Shown: positions 1-10,934 of the stretch, piece by piece | Layout of the letters: the number at the start of each line of letters is the position of its first letter | How positions within the stretch are numbered: the first letter of the stretch is position 1 | Source: Candidatus Opimibacter iunctus | GTDB lineage: Bacteria > Bacteroidota > Bacteroidia > Chitinophagales > Saprospiraceae | Length of the DNA: 64,000 nt | Direction: 5' to 3' | Assembly (NCBI GenBank): GCA_016716665.1 | Contig: JADJVH010000001.1 | Span: 434,001 to 498,000 of the forward strand | Position numbers and translations under genes: made by a program | Notes under the pieces: model-generated | Seen by the model: only the letters and a program-made list of their open reading frames with translations | What the model was told of the DNA's origin: nothing | Databases searched by the model: none

Positions 1-3000
1 CATTCTCCACATTACCCCACAACACCAATCCATCCTGGCAATAGTCATTTGGATCACGAAGGTCCAGGTCGGCAGTATTGCAACTGTCCACGATCATCGT
101 ACCGGCCTCATTCCACATCCAAAGGCTAAATGTAGATACGCCCACATCACCGCAATCATAGGTCTTGAGGGTATCAAACGGATTCGTTCCTGAGAAACTG
201 ATGATGAAATCGTTTGCGTTGGTACAATTACCTTCAAGGAAGATGACAAAAGTATCCGCAGGGATCGTGATCTCTGTTTCAGGAGGCAGGAATATAAGTG
301 TCTTCTGGCACTGCATCTGGGTAGGATCCGGATCATTTACGGTAAGCACCACATCCATGGTAGAGGTATTGCCGCAACCGTCAGTAGCTGTAAAGATCAC
401 TGTGGTAGAACCTATCGGATAGTTACCACTTGCATTTGCACCCGTATTAGCTCCATAAGGAGAGTTGTTGGTAATGGATACTCCAGCACAATCCGTAGAG
501 GAAGCAATCACGGTGAAGAAGGCAACACAATTTGAGTTGGCGACCTTCGTCATGTCATTGATATTGGTAAATACCGGCGGTGTCGGGTCATTGACATTGA
601 TGGTCTGTACAAAGACAAATACCCCGTTCTGCTGGCAATTATCAACAATGGTCCATGTCCTGGTTATTATCTTACAAGTCGTATTAGGATTATTGTCTAC
701 AAAGGTCTGTACGACATCCACATGAGTCACCACAGGGTCCGCGCACAGCAGGGCAGTTGGATTTATCACAGGCACCCCGTTTGGAATATTCTCAGGTGCG
801 GTTGAATTACAAATATTGACATTGGCTGGAGAAGCTGGCCAGGTGATATCCCCTGAATCGAGCGGATTTGGATTATTGACCGTCACCGTCTGTATACACG
901 TTGCCGTATTTCCTGATCCGTCTGTAGCTGTAAAGGTCCTGACAATGGTTCCTACATTGCAATCATTCAGGTTGATGACATGGGTCTCAGTGATGGTAAC
1001 AAATGTGCAATTATCAGTTGCTGTTGCATTACCAAACTGGCCTGTATTGTTAGGATTCGTTACGGTATGGCAATCCACTGTGATATTGGCCGGACAAGAG
1101 ATGACAGGTGGTATGGCATCCACTACGGTTATAATAGCCGTACATGTTGCTGTATTTCCGTTCTGATCAGTAACAGTAAGGGTGACTACGTTCTGACCAA
1201 TGTTTCCGCAGTTAAAATTAGTCTGTGACAAATCAAATTCAAGCGGTCCTGGATCACAACCTCCACCTGAACCATTATTCACCTGTGTGGGATTGACTGA
1301 AGCATTACCATTGGCATCGAGGAATATTGTCACATTCTGGCAATTGGCCTGCAAGCCACCGCCTTCCTGAACGGTAACAATTGCAGTACAAGTTGATGAA
1401 TTGCCAGGGCAATCAGTAACTGTAAGTACCACCAGATTCCCCCCTAAATCTGTACAATCAAACGTATTGGGCGTCAGGGATAATGTTACAGGACCACAAT
1501 TATCTGATGATCCATTATCTACCTGAGACGGAAGTACGACGACTATACCATTTCCACCTACAGTAACAGTGATATTCTGAGCTGCACAGATTGGGGCGGT
1601 ATTATCTTCTACCACAATCGTCTGCTGACAAGTGCCGGTATTGCCACAATCATCTGTGGCGGCCCATGTCCTGGTGATGGTGCGCTCCTGTGGACACAAT
1701 CCACCAAAAGTTACATCTGAGAATGTTATAGTCGGAGTAGCATCACAGGCATCTGTTGCAGTCGCACTTCCGGTATTACCTGGTGCTGTGCTTGCTGTGC
1801 ATTCTATGGTCACGTTTGCAGGACACGTAACCAGTGGTGCTATATTATCATCAACAGTTATGGTCTGTATACATGTACCTGTGTTACCACAATCATCTGT
1901 AGCCGACCATGTCCTCGTGATGGTATATCCCTCAGGACAACCGTTGCCGGCAGTCACATCAGAGAAATTTACCGTTGGTGTCGCATCACAATTATCTGTG
2001 GCAGTTGCTGTCCCCGTATTTCCAGGTGCTGTACTGGCATTACACTCTATGGTTATATTGGCCGGACAGGTGATCGCCGGAGCCTGGTTATCATCGATAA
2101 AAATCGTCTGGGTACATGAACTTGAGTTGCCGCAATGGTCAGTTGCCGTCCAGGTTCGAGTGATAGTATATTCAGCAGGGCAACCTCCGCCACCGCCTAC
2201 GGTTACATCTGCAGAGGTTACTATTGGTGCTCCGTCACAACCGTCTATTGCAGTTGCCGTACCCGTATTGACAGGCGCAGTGTTTTCTCCGCATTGGATA
2301 GTGATATTAGCAGGGCAGGTGATGACTGGTGCTGTACTATCATCGACTACGATGATCTGCACACACGCTGTGCTGTTGCCACAACCATCTGTGGCTGTCC
2401 ATGTCCGGTTGATGGTTCGTTCCTGAGGACATCCACCAGCTGTAGTCACATCATTGAAAGTTACCAGAGGAGCTGCAGCACAATTATCAGTTGCAGTCGC
2501 TGTACCCGTATTGGCAGGTAGCGTACTGGCTGTACATTGAATGGTTACATTTACAGGACAGGTAATCGCTGGTGCCTGGCTGTCATCTAAAGATATGACC
2601 TGTACGCAGGTAGCTGAATTTCCGCAATGATCCGTTGCCAACCAGGTCCTTGTAATAAAACCTTCTGAGGAACATCCATTGGCTGCCGTCACATCACTGA
2701 AGGTAACTGTTGGTGCGCCATCACAATTGTCCGTTGCTGTTGCTGTTCCTGTATTGGCAGGCAAAGTGCTTGCGGAACACTGGATTGTCACGTTTGCAGG
2801 ACATGTAATAGCTGGTGGAGTACTATCATCTACAAAAATAATCTGCGCACATGTGCTCACATTTCCACAATCGTCTGTGGCACTCCAGGTACGTGTGATC
2901 GTCCTTTCCTGTGGACAAGTGCCTGCAACTGTTGCATCTGTAAAGTTCACAGTGGGTACTGCGTCACAATTATCTGTTGCAGTGGCTGTACCAGTATTGG

Positions 3001-6000
3001 CTGGCAAAGTGCTGGCCGTACATTGTATTGTTATATTGGCAGGACAGGTAATGGCCGGAGCCGTACTGTCATCGATCACTATGGATTGGACGCAAGTACT
3101 TGAGTTGCCACAATCATCTGTCGCTCTCCAGGTTCTCGTGATCACAAATTCCTGAGGACATCCTCCTCCAGCAGTAACATCTGTAAAATTCACTGTTGGT
3201 GTTCCATCACAATTATCTGTTGCAGTGGCGGATCCTGTATTGGCCGGCAATGTGCTGGTATTACACTGGATGGTGACATTTGCCGGACAGGTAATAACCG
3301 GTGCCAGGCTGTCATCCACTACAATGATCTGTATACAAGAGGTATTATTCCCGCATCCGTCTGTTGCAGTCCATGTCCGGGTGATCGTCCTTTCCTGCGG
3401 GCATCCTCCTGCAACAGTTGCATCGCTAAAGGTAACTGTTGGTGCAGCTGCACAATTATCAGTAGCAGTTGCTGAACCTGTATTGGCAGGCAGCGTACTT
3501 GCTGTACATTGTATGGTTACATTGGCCGGGCAGGTGATCGCAGGTGCCTGGCTGTCATTGACTACGATGGTTTGATTACATGTACTTGAGTTGCCACAAC
3601 CATCAGTTGCAAGCCATGTACGTGTGATTGTCCTTTCCTGGGCACATACACCTGCTACAGTTGCATCGCTGAAGGTGACTGTTGGTGCATTATTACAATT
3701 GTCCGTTGCTGTGGCAGAACCTGTATTTGCGGGCAATGTACTGGCGGTGCATTCTATGGTCACATTGGCCGGGCAGCTGATGACCGGAGCAACACTATCA
3801 TCAATAAAGATGATCTGTGCACATGTACTGAAATTTCCGCAGTCATCTGTGGCTCTCCAGGTACGGGTGATCGTTCTTTCCTGCGCGCAGGCACCGGCAA
3901 CGGTTACATCCGTGAAGGTCACTAGTGGCGTTCCATCACAATTATCAGTAGCTGTAGCAGAACCCGTATTTGCTGGCAATGTGCTTGCAGTGCATTGGAT
4001 GGTAACATTTGCAGGGCAGGTTACAACTGGTGCAACACTGTCATCCACAAAAATAGTTTGAGCACAGGTAGCTGAGTTGCCACATGCATCTGTGGCGATC
4101 CACGTACGTGTGATGGTTCTTTCCTGAGGACAAGCTCCGCCCACCGTGGCATCTGTAAACGTTACAACAGGAGCGTCATCGCAATTATCCGTAGCTGTAG
4201 CTGAACCTGTATTGGCAGGCAAGGTGCTGGCTGTACATTGTATGGTTACATTGGCAGGGCATGTTATGACAGGTGGTGTTTCATCATGAACCACAATTAG
4301 CTGAATACAGGTACTTGAATTACCGCAGTCATCTGTGGCTTTCCATGTCCGGTTGATCGTAAAGGTCTGCGGTCCGCTCGGCACTGAAACATCTGTGTGA
4401 GTGATTATCGGAGTCGCATCGCAAATATCTGTTGCGGTAGCTGTCCCGGTGCTTCCGGGATCAGAATTGTCCGCACATTCAATAGATACATTTGGAGGAC
4501 AAGTGATCACAGGCGGTGTATTATCATCGATAATAATGACCTGCAGGCAGGTACTGGAATTTCCACAATCATCCGTGGCTCTCCACGTACGGTTGATCCT
4601 GAATTCCTGGGGACAACTTCCACCCACCGTGTTATCAGAGAAGGTTACTGTAGGAGAAGCATCACACACATCAGTAGCTGTAGCACTTCCGGTATTTGCC
4701 GGAGCAGTGCTGGTTCCACAGGATATTGTCACATTGGATGGGCATGTGATCACCGGAGGAACCAAATCAGCAAATGCAATCATCTGCATACACGTGATGC
4801 TGTTTCCACTGTTGTCTGTAGCTTTCCATGTCCTCATGATGTTATAGCTGGATGCACAACTTTGAGAAGCTGTAGTTACATCTGAAAAGGTAATCACCGG
4901 AGCAGGATCGCATACATCAGTAGCTGTAGCTGTGCCAGTCGCCGGAGGCAAGGTGCTGGATGTGCAACCAACGGTTACATTTGGCGGGCATATTAGCACA
5001 GGAGGTAAATTGTCCTTTACAGTTACGGTATACATACATTGACTGGAGTTGCCACATGGATCCGTGGCTCTCATCGTGATCAATGTTGATCCAAGTCCAA
5101 GTGTAACCATTTGGCCGGGGCTGAATATCCCAGGTATTCCGTACACGGTTATCTTGATATTTATCTGGTTTGAATTCGAACATGCGTCTGATACCACTGG
5201 CGTTGGCAACGTATATTTATTCGTGCACAATCCGGCATTAGCGTTTACTGTAATATTGGCTGGACAGGTAATCACCGGCGGAGTGTTATCCACAACAAGG
5301 ATTTCCTGTACATGGGTTACCTGGCCACTGATGCACCAGTCCTTTACCGTCCAGGTTCTCAAGATCTTCTTTGACCCCGGACACATAAGCACAGTCTGGT
5401 CCGCAGAATAAACAAGGATCTGGCATTGCTGTCCGACTGGCTCTCCATTGTAGGTGGGTACACCTGTGACGGATGGATCCGTATTTGCATTGACGCAACT
5501 CACGGTAACATTAGCCGGAAAATCTATTTCATTAATGGCTGGCTTCTCAAGATAGACTATATCCTGGCAGGTTGAACTATTGCCATAGTCATCCGTTGCT
5601 GTCCAGATTACCGTTATCTTCTGCGTAAAGTGATCCGGGTTGCATGGAAGGTTTTCGATGGTATACGAATGCCACAACGTCAGATTCTCATCACAGTTGT
5701 CCGTTGCAGATTCAATTAAACTTTCAAAATCAATCGAGTCGATGTTGGTATTACATGGCAGGGTATCGTTTGTGCAAACAAGTACAGGCCTGAGCTTGTC
5801 TTCCACGTGGATGGTAGACATACAGCTGTTGTTAGTCGGCAGCTCTGTGACGACTACCATCAGTTCCTGACCGATCTGCTCACAAAACACCGTATTGGTC
5901 AATGGCCCCATAATATCCACCACATATTGATTGGCAGGATAAGTTGGAGCGTTGACCAATGTCAATGCTGTAATGACAGCAAACCCACCTTGTCCAAGTG

Positions 6001-6247
6001 AGATATTGACATCAGGCAAACAGCTGAGGGCTCCCACCGTCGCTGATCCGGGGATCTCATCATCAACCTCACCGGATTCCATAAAGAAATTCCATGAGGT
6101 AAGCTGGACATCCTCCCCCTGGGACAGCCATTCATCAGGTGTAGCTGATACATGTGCAGCTGCTCCTAAAAGCATCACACAGGCGATAATCATCCTGACC
6201 ATGGTCCGGTTTGAATGAGCAAATACTGACTTGAGTAGTGTTTCCAT
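1..6247 (-). CDS. Giant secreted HYR-repeat protein, C-terminus outside window
   Basis: The frame is open from an ATG at 6247 to the window edge (at least 2082 codons). The N-terminus is a signal peptide; M16 (ATG at 6202) would give a more compact one ending near AAAHVSA. Residues about 40-400 are irregular Ig/HYR-like domains and include the motif KKILRTWTVKDWC, shared with the other large proteins of the island. Residues about 400-1540 are some fourteen near-regular 81-residue HYR units with the cores TCPxNxT and TRTWxATDxCGNS. After residue 1540 come more divergent HYR-type domains with a GDITWPASP stretch. HYR domains are extracellular adhesion modules; the paralogs nearby end in T9SS tails, so the same is expected here but cannot be seen. 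No enzyme domain was recognised. Likely role: surface adhesin or matrix filament. Confidence 0.88.
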   Translation of the reverse strand, partial: METLLKSVFAHSNRTMVRMIIACVMLLGAAAHVSATPDEWLSQGEDVQLTSWNFFMESGEVDDEIPGSATVGALSCLPDVNISLGQGGFAVITALTLVNAPTYPANQYVVDIMGPLTNTVFCEQIGQELMVVVTELPTNNSCMSTIHVEDKLRPVLVCTNDTLPCNTNIDSIDFESLIESATDNCDENLTLWHSYTIENLPCNPDHFTQKITVIWTATDDYGNSSTCQDIVYLEKPAINEIDFPANVTVSCVNANTDPSVTGVPTYNGEPVGQQCQILVYSADQTVLMCPGSKKILRTWTVKDWCISGQVTHVQEILVVDNTPPVITCPANITVNANAGLCTNKYTLPTPVVSDACSNSNQINIKITVYGIPGIFSPGQMVTLGLGSTLITMRATDPCGNSSQCMYTVTVKDNLPPVLICPPNVTVGCTSSTLPPATGTATATDVCDPAPVITFSDVTTASQSCASSYNIMRTWKATDNSGNSITCMQMIAFADLVPPVITCPSNVTISCGTSTAPANTGSATATDVCDASPTVTFSDNTVGGSCPQEFRINRTWRATDDCGNSSTCLQVIIIDDNTPPVITCPPNVSIECADNSDPGSTGTATATDICDATPIITHTDVSVPSGPQTFTINRTWKATDDCGNSSTCIQLIVVHDETPPVITCPANVTIQCTASTLPANTGSATATDNCDDAPVVTFTDATVGGACPQERTITRTWIATDACGNSATCAQTIFVDDSVAPVVTCPANVTIQCTASTLPANTGSATATDNCDGTPLVTFTDVTVAGACAQERTITRTWRATDDCGNFSTCAQIIFIDDSVAPVISCPANVTIECTASTLPANTGSATATDNCNNAPTVTFSDATVAGVCAQERTITRTWLATDGCGNSSTCNQTIVVNDSQAPAITCPANVTIQCTASTLPANTGSATATDNCAAAPTVTFSDATVAGGCPQERTITRTWTATDGCGNNTSCIQIIVVDDSLAPVITCPANVTIQCNTSTLPANTGSATATDNCDGTPTVNFTDVTAGGGCPQEFVITRTWRATDDCGNSSTCVQSIVIDDSTAPAITCPANITIQCTASTLPANTGTATATDNCDAVPTVNFTDATVAGTCPQERTITRTWSATDDCGNVSTCAQIIFVDDSTPPAITCPANVTIQCSASTLPANTGTATATDNCDGAPTVTFSDVTAANGCSSEGFITRTWLATDHCGNSATCVQVISLDDSQAPAITCPVNVTIQCTASTLPANTGTATATDNCAAAPLVTFNDVTTAGGCPQERTINRTWTATDGCGNSTACVQIIVVDDSTAPVITCPANITIQCGENTAPVNTGTATAIDGCDGAPIVTSADVTVGGGGGCPAEYTITRTWTATDHCGNSSSCTQTIFIDDNQAPAITCPANITIECNASTAPGNTGTATATDNCDATPTVNFSDVTAGNGCPEGYTITRTWSATDDCGNTGTCIQTITVDDNIAPLVTCPANVTIECTASTAPGNTGSATATDACDATPTITFSDVTFGGLCPQERTITRTWAATDDCGNTGTCQQTIVVEDNTAPICAAQNITVTVGGNGIVVVLPSQVDNGSSDNCGPVTLSLTPNTFDCTDLGGNLVVLTVTDCPGNSSTCTAIVTVQEGGGLQANCQNVTIFLDANGNASVNPTQVNNGSGGGCDPGPLEFDLSQTNFNCGNIGQNVVTLTVTDQNGNTATCTAIITVVDAIPPVISCPANITVDCHTVTNPNNTGQFGNATATDNCTFVTITETHVINLNDCNVGTIVRTFTATDGSGNTATCIQTVTVNNPNPLDSGDITWPASPANVNICNSTAPENIPNGVPVINPTALLCADPVVTHVDVVQTFVDNNPNTTCKIITRTWTIVDNCQQNGVFVFVQTINVNDPTPPVFTNINDMTKVANSNCVAFFTVIASSTDCAGVSITNNSPYGANTGANASGNYPIGSTTVIFTATDGCGNTSTMDVVLTVNDPDPTQMQCQKTLIFLPPETEITIPADTFVIFLEGNCTNANDFIISFSGTNPFDTLKTYDCGDVGVSTFSLWMWNEAGTMIVDSCNTADLDLRDPNDYCQDGLVLWGNVEN
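1620..5045 (-). repeat. Tandem array of about 14 HYR repeats, period about 243 bp
   Basis: On the minus strand the codons for the motif TRTWxATDxCGN recur near 4825, 4582, 4339, 4099, 3856, 3613, 3370, 3127, 2887, 2641, 2398, 2149, 1909 and 1668, a spacing of 240-249 bp. Each unit encodes about 81 residues. The units are similar but not identical in DNA, so this is diverged amplification rather than a recent one. Such arrays are prone to collapse or expansion in assembly, so the copy number is approximate. Confidence 0.9.
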
Positions 6248-6346
6248 CACTAATACGATTGAAATTGTTAATTAGAATTCATTTGGTTTATTGGGTAAAT
6301 ACACTAATTGCATTCCCCGTTTATGTGTTCTTTCCCTTCAGAAATT

Positions 6347-6385
6347 AAGAGCAAAAAGCAGGTGGGGTTCTCAGTCCCCACCTGA
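6347..6385 (-). terminator. Intrinsic terminator abutting a stop codon
   Basis: A perfect 9-bp stem (CAGGTGGGG at 6359-6367 against CCCCACCTG at 6376-6384) with an 8-nt loop is followed on the minus strand by CTTTTTGCTC. It starts one base after the TGA (6386-6388) of the HYR protein at 6386-10398 and separates it from the giant gene downstream. Confidence 0.85.
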
Positions 6386-9300
6386 TCAATCCACTATTAT
6401 CATTCTGTTAGTACTGTATTGAAAATCTGATTCTATCTCATACATATAAATACCTGATAGCTTCAACTCTGACTTGCGCACCACAAACTCATTGGCTCCC
6501 TGTTCCAGGATGATTGACCTCGTGAGTACCAGTTTGCCCTGCAGATCATAAATGCGCAGTGTAGCAGGCTCTTCACGCTGACTATCCATCAGGATAGTGG
6601 TCATATCCGTAAATGGGTTTGGCCTGTTTTGCACCATCGACGCTGTTGGCTTATTATCAATCAGGCGGACGGCAAAGGCTTCCTCACTCCCGTTGACAAA
6701 TGCAAGGGGCTGTGTTGGTTCCGGGTTGAGATACAACTGGAATGGATAGCCCATGGCCGCTGGTGTCTGTTCGACCCATAAGGTTAGCAAAGGCATCTTC
6801 TTTCCTTGCCATCCATCGATTGAGAATGTTGCGAGTGATGCATTTTCACCAGCCTGTTCAGGCATCCGTACTTCATCACGGGTCAAGGACTCGCCTGGAT
6901 TCCAGTCCAGTACTTTATAGCCGTTTTGATCCCATGTAAATGAAAACTGCAAGGCATTGTATTGTACTGCATCATCCAGGTATATATCCACCCTGAACAC
7001 TTTCTGATCAGGTTGGGGAATTACACTGTATTCCAGTTCGCAGGTCTGGCCGCCGCGAGGAACAATCATTCCACTACCTGTCTGGAGATTTGCAGTATGA
7101 TTGAGATCCCCGATTTTCACTGCATTGAAATCCACATCATTCATGCTTCCGGAAAAAGGAATAATGGAATAGGTTTCCGGCCATGCAGACAACCATGGAT
7201 TGAGTGGGTCAGGAAATATATGCGCCTTGTCAATAAAGCGCCAGGATTTATTACTTGGATACTCATTATAGAATCCAAGGATTAGTTTTCGCAATTGGAT
7301 GATATCAATAGCCGTCACGCTTGCACTATTATTGATATCTGCGGCTATAAATTGGTATGGTGTAGTAAATACTTCTATACCCAGCAAGTGCTTCTGTATC
7401 TTAACGATGTCGAGTGTGGTCACCCCGTTACGTGTATCACCTTCCTTGACAGGCTTAACCACATATTCTCCGCCTAAAGACATCGCAGGAAATACAAAGT
7501 GGCCATTGCTACCAGAAGGCATCCCCGCAAGGTTGCTACCTTCAAGGTATACCATAGCCCCTGACAGGGCTCCCGCCTGAGGCACTGTAATATTACCAGA
7601 GATAATGCCCGTACCTCCCTGTTCTGGTGGACATACTCCACTGTGGTCCTGAATCTCAATTGTCGTAAGGCAAAAATCGGTAAGTCCACGATCGTCGACA
7701 GCCCAAACTTCAATCTCATTTATACCAAAGTCACTGCAATCAAATACGCGTGAGACATCAAGAGGATCGGCACTGAAGGCTACTGTAACCGGGTTTCCGC
7801 ATGGATGGTCACTACCGGCATCAAACATTTCTGCCTGCACAGTTACCATTCCCCAATCCACAGTACCGTCACCATCAGTATCCATTGGCATCAGGCTTGT
7901 ACTTAAGCCATGAATACATTTTGCGGATGGTGGCTTACAACTGTTCACATTGACCAGTTGCTCATGTGTACTGATATTGCCACATTGATCCCAGACACTG
8001 TATACTATCCTATGTGTTCCAATCGGGAGGTTACGTGAAAATGCAACGTTGCCACCAGCGATCTCCGCTGATGTATAATCAAAGGAAAGGTTGTTGTCCA
8101 CATCAATATAATACTTCCAGGTCAATGAACTTGCTGCAGAACAATCATCTGTTGCCGAAGCCGCAAAGGCAATGACGAGACCACCACATTGTGGGTCAAA
8201 AGAGCATTCATCAAGATCAGTGATTGGCGCTATGACTGGTGCTATAGCATTCATTACCTTGATCACCTGGACATGTGTCCATATACCACCTGTCTGGGTG
8301 TTCAACTGGCACCAGTCTATTACTTTCCAGGTGCGAAGGATCTTATAACATGCGTTATCCGCATTTGAAAACGTATAGACATCGTCTATGTGTGTAGCCC
8401 CGACCATATCACACGCCCCATCATGAAGGATGGGTTCGCTGTATGGCAATTCGAGATCTTCAGGATCCAGCAGGTTGAGTTCACAGATATCAAAAGTGGT
8501 TAGGTCGGAAGGCCAGGTGATGTCATTTTCATCAAACAAATCGTAGTTGATGACCGTGATCACCTGCTGGCAAGTCGCCTGCAATCCACCTGCATCCGTG
8601 GCCACAAAAGTCCTGGTGATCGTGCCTGTACCACAATTTCCTATCTCAATGACCGGATCCGCCTCTTCAATTTCTACCTGGCAATTGTCTGTAGCCAATC
8701 CATCAAGCCCAATACAATCAGGTCCGGGAGGGCCCGGAGCTCCGGGATCATCTATACAGATCTGTTCGCGATCTTCTTCCGTAAATGCTATTGATCCGAA
8801 AACATCAAGATTCCCCGCTGTGAATGGGAACTCGCAACTGATCGTCAGATTGCTCGGGCACGTAATCTGTGGAGCAAACTTATCCTGAACTTCAACCTGA
8901 ACCATGCAATCATTGAAATGTCCCTGCAGATAAATATCAGAGACAGGCCCGGAACAGGTGGAAGATCATAGACCCTCATGATCACCAAGACATTATTGTT
9001 AGCTATATCCTCACAGCAAAATTGTATATAATCATCAAACTGGTTATTCTCATTGTCCGGGTTGAAGCAAGCGACATCTTCCGGTGTATTCATGCGCTTA
9101 ACTTTTACAAATACATGACCGCAATTGTCCGTACTTCCTGCATTGAATACCGTTGCGGGTACCAGGGTAGTGCCAAACTGATTGACGGGGATGGTGAGAA
9201 ACTGATGGCATACCGGCGTAGGAGGCAGGAGGTCCTGTACAGTGATGTACATAGTGTCTGCACCCACAAGGTTGCAATCGTTTGTTGCTTTAAAAATGAT

Positions 9301-10398
9301 CCTGTTTATGCCGGCAGGAAGTCCGGCGATGAGGCCGCCATTTGAATTAATGGTGCCAAATGGGCCTTCCATCCTGACAGACCAGGCTGTCGAGCAATCT
9401 TCTGAAATCGTGGCAGGAGGCACAATGACATCTGCTGTGCAACCTGATGGACCTGATGAAGCTGTGAAGTCCGCAGGGGCATTGACCACCGGAGGTGTCT
9501 TGTCAAGTACTTCAATAACCTGCATAGCCGTGCTGGTCTGATTGTTATTACACCAATCCACTACATACCATGTCCTGAGTATCTTATATGAACCTGAGCA
9601 CAGGGGGACCACTACATTGGTATAACCTGCGCTAAGATTACAGAATGTTCCGTTGACGATCTCTACCCCATTTGAGGTTGGATAGCCTGTATTGACAGGT
9701 GATGTATCCGGTAGTGGTGAGCAAGGTAATGCCAGGAGACCTGTCAGGTCAGGTGGAAAGGCAACGCCTGTAAGTGATGCCTTTTGCAAGGAAATGAGCT
9801 GCTCACATGTATCTGCGTTATTGTATGCATCGACCACAATGTACTTACGGAGGTATTGGGAGATAATTGGTCCCACGCACTGTCCGGAGGATATCAGGCT
9901 ATCTAATATATACACATTTGTTGCTGAGCAATCCGAAATGTCCCCAGGAAGCAACGCATTATAGGTGTCCAGGTCAGTTGAACAATTCAAGGTTACATCC
10001 GCGGGACAATCAAGGAGGGGCGCTTGTTTATCAACCACCTTAATCACACTCATGCAGGATTGGCCTGAGGCAGGATGGGAAACAACCACCATATAGGTAT
10101 GTCCTATCATTTGTGCGGTGATCGTGTTACCTATCGAAATTCCATTGTCCATGATATCTACAATGATTTCGCCAGGGCAGCCCACCAGGACGACTCCAAG
10201 CAACTGATATGTCAATATATCGACGCAATCAGAAGAAAGGCTTATCTCAACGGGTGGGTTGGACGGAGGACATGACATCACACAATTCTGTGCCCACAGG
10301 GATGAGGCACCGGCAATCATGGAAATCACCATAAGGGCACGTAGCGAGCATAGCGCGGCTACTAAACCAGAGGTAACCAGTTTTCTCATAAAAGACAT
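6386..10398 (-). CDS. HYR/dockerin-like/cohesin-like secreted protein with T9SS type A tail (frameshifted)
   Basis: About 1337 residues in two overlapping frames (10398 to about 8950, then about 8950 to 6386). The join reads ...VYDLPPVPG-VSDIYLQGHFNDCMVQVEVQDK, matching VTDLAGNRNYCMVEAQVQDK in the paralog at 16541-22788, so one base is missing or extra near 8945-8958. A signal peptide (M4, ATG at 10389, is the likely start) ends near SLWAQ. HYR-like domains and the DDGS/CCED core follow, with DITWP and KILRTWxVIDWCQ motifs. A dockerin-like pair (GVTTLDIVKIQKHLLG, AADINNSASVTAID) lies at about residues 989-1052, a cohesin-like beta sandwich at about 1116-1236, and the T9SS type A tail (NRPNPFTDMTTI to NRMIIVD) at the end. 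Calcium-binding surface protein; ligand unknown. Confidence 0.85.
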
Positions 10399-10832
10399 TT
10401 TGAATTATTCAATCGTTGTTACTGCTTTGGGAGCATGTTTTGGGATGGGACGAATTTACATATTACTATTTTTTATAAATTGATATTCTCACTCAATTAG
10501 CTTAATACACATTACAAATATATATAATATGTACAGGTTTTCACCCCCTTTTACTCTTTTTTCTCAATTTTATTTTAACATATATAATATTAGATTATTC
10601 TTATATATCTGTTTTTCTGTGTATTAAGTGATTTTTACGCTTTTTTCTTCCCCATTTTCGGCATGCTTTTGGATTAAAATATTTTCCGGTATTTTCCAGA
10701 AGGCCCATTTCGTCCCCTAGCATAGTGAAGAAAGCAACCATTCACGAGAATTGATTTACCGCAACCATCATCAGGTTTATATCGGCCACGCTTAGGACCA
10801 GGCAGCAGAAATACACGCTCTTGTCTTGATAT
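10399..10832. other. AT-rich divergent intergenic region
   Basis: No gene is seen. The region is strongly AT-rich and separates the minus-strand HYR gene from the plus-strand FG-GAP gene. Two similar runs containing ATATATAATAT occur near 10520 and 10580. TAAATTCG read on the minus strand near 10455 is one base off the TAnnTTTG box and could serve the HYR gene; this is weak. Confidence 0.5.
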
Positions 10833-10934
10833 TTGAGGCGCTGTACGGGGCGGTGCCATGCTTTATTTATCTTAATTTTGAACCCCGGTATGGCATATCG
10901 GGAATCCAAACGCAGACCAACAATTATCCTTCGC

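Noticed and set aside
465..4885. Long plus-strand open frames through the giant HYR gene (for example 1632-2426)
   Set aside because: They lie opposite the minus-strand repeats and stay open because the repeated codons contain few stop triplets in reverse. They have no domain, signal or start signal, and the minus-strand frame covers the whole region.
8720..8765. Collagen-like segment (GAPGPPGPD) in the 6386-10398 protein
   Set aside because: Only about three Gly-X-Y triplets, too short to form a triple helix.
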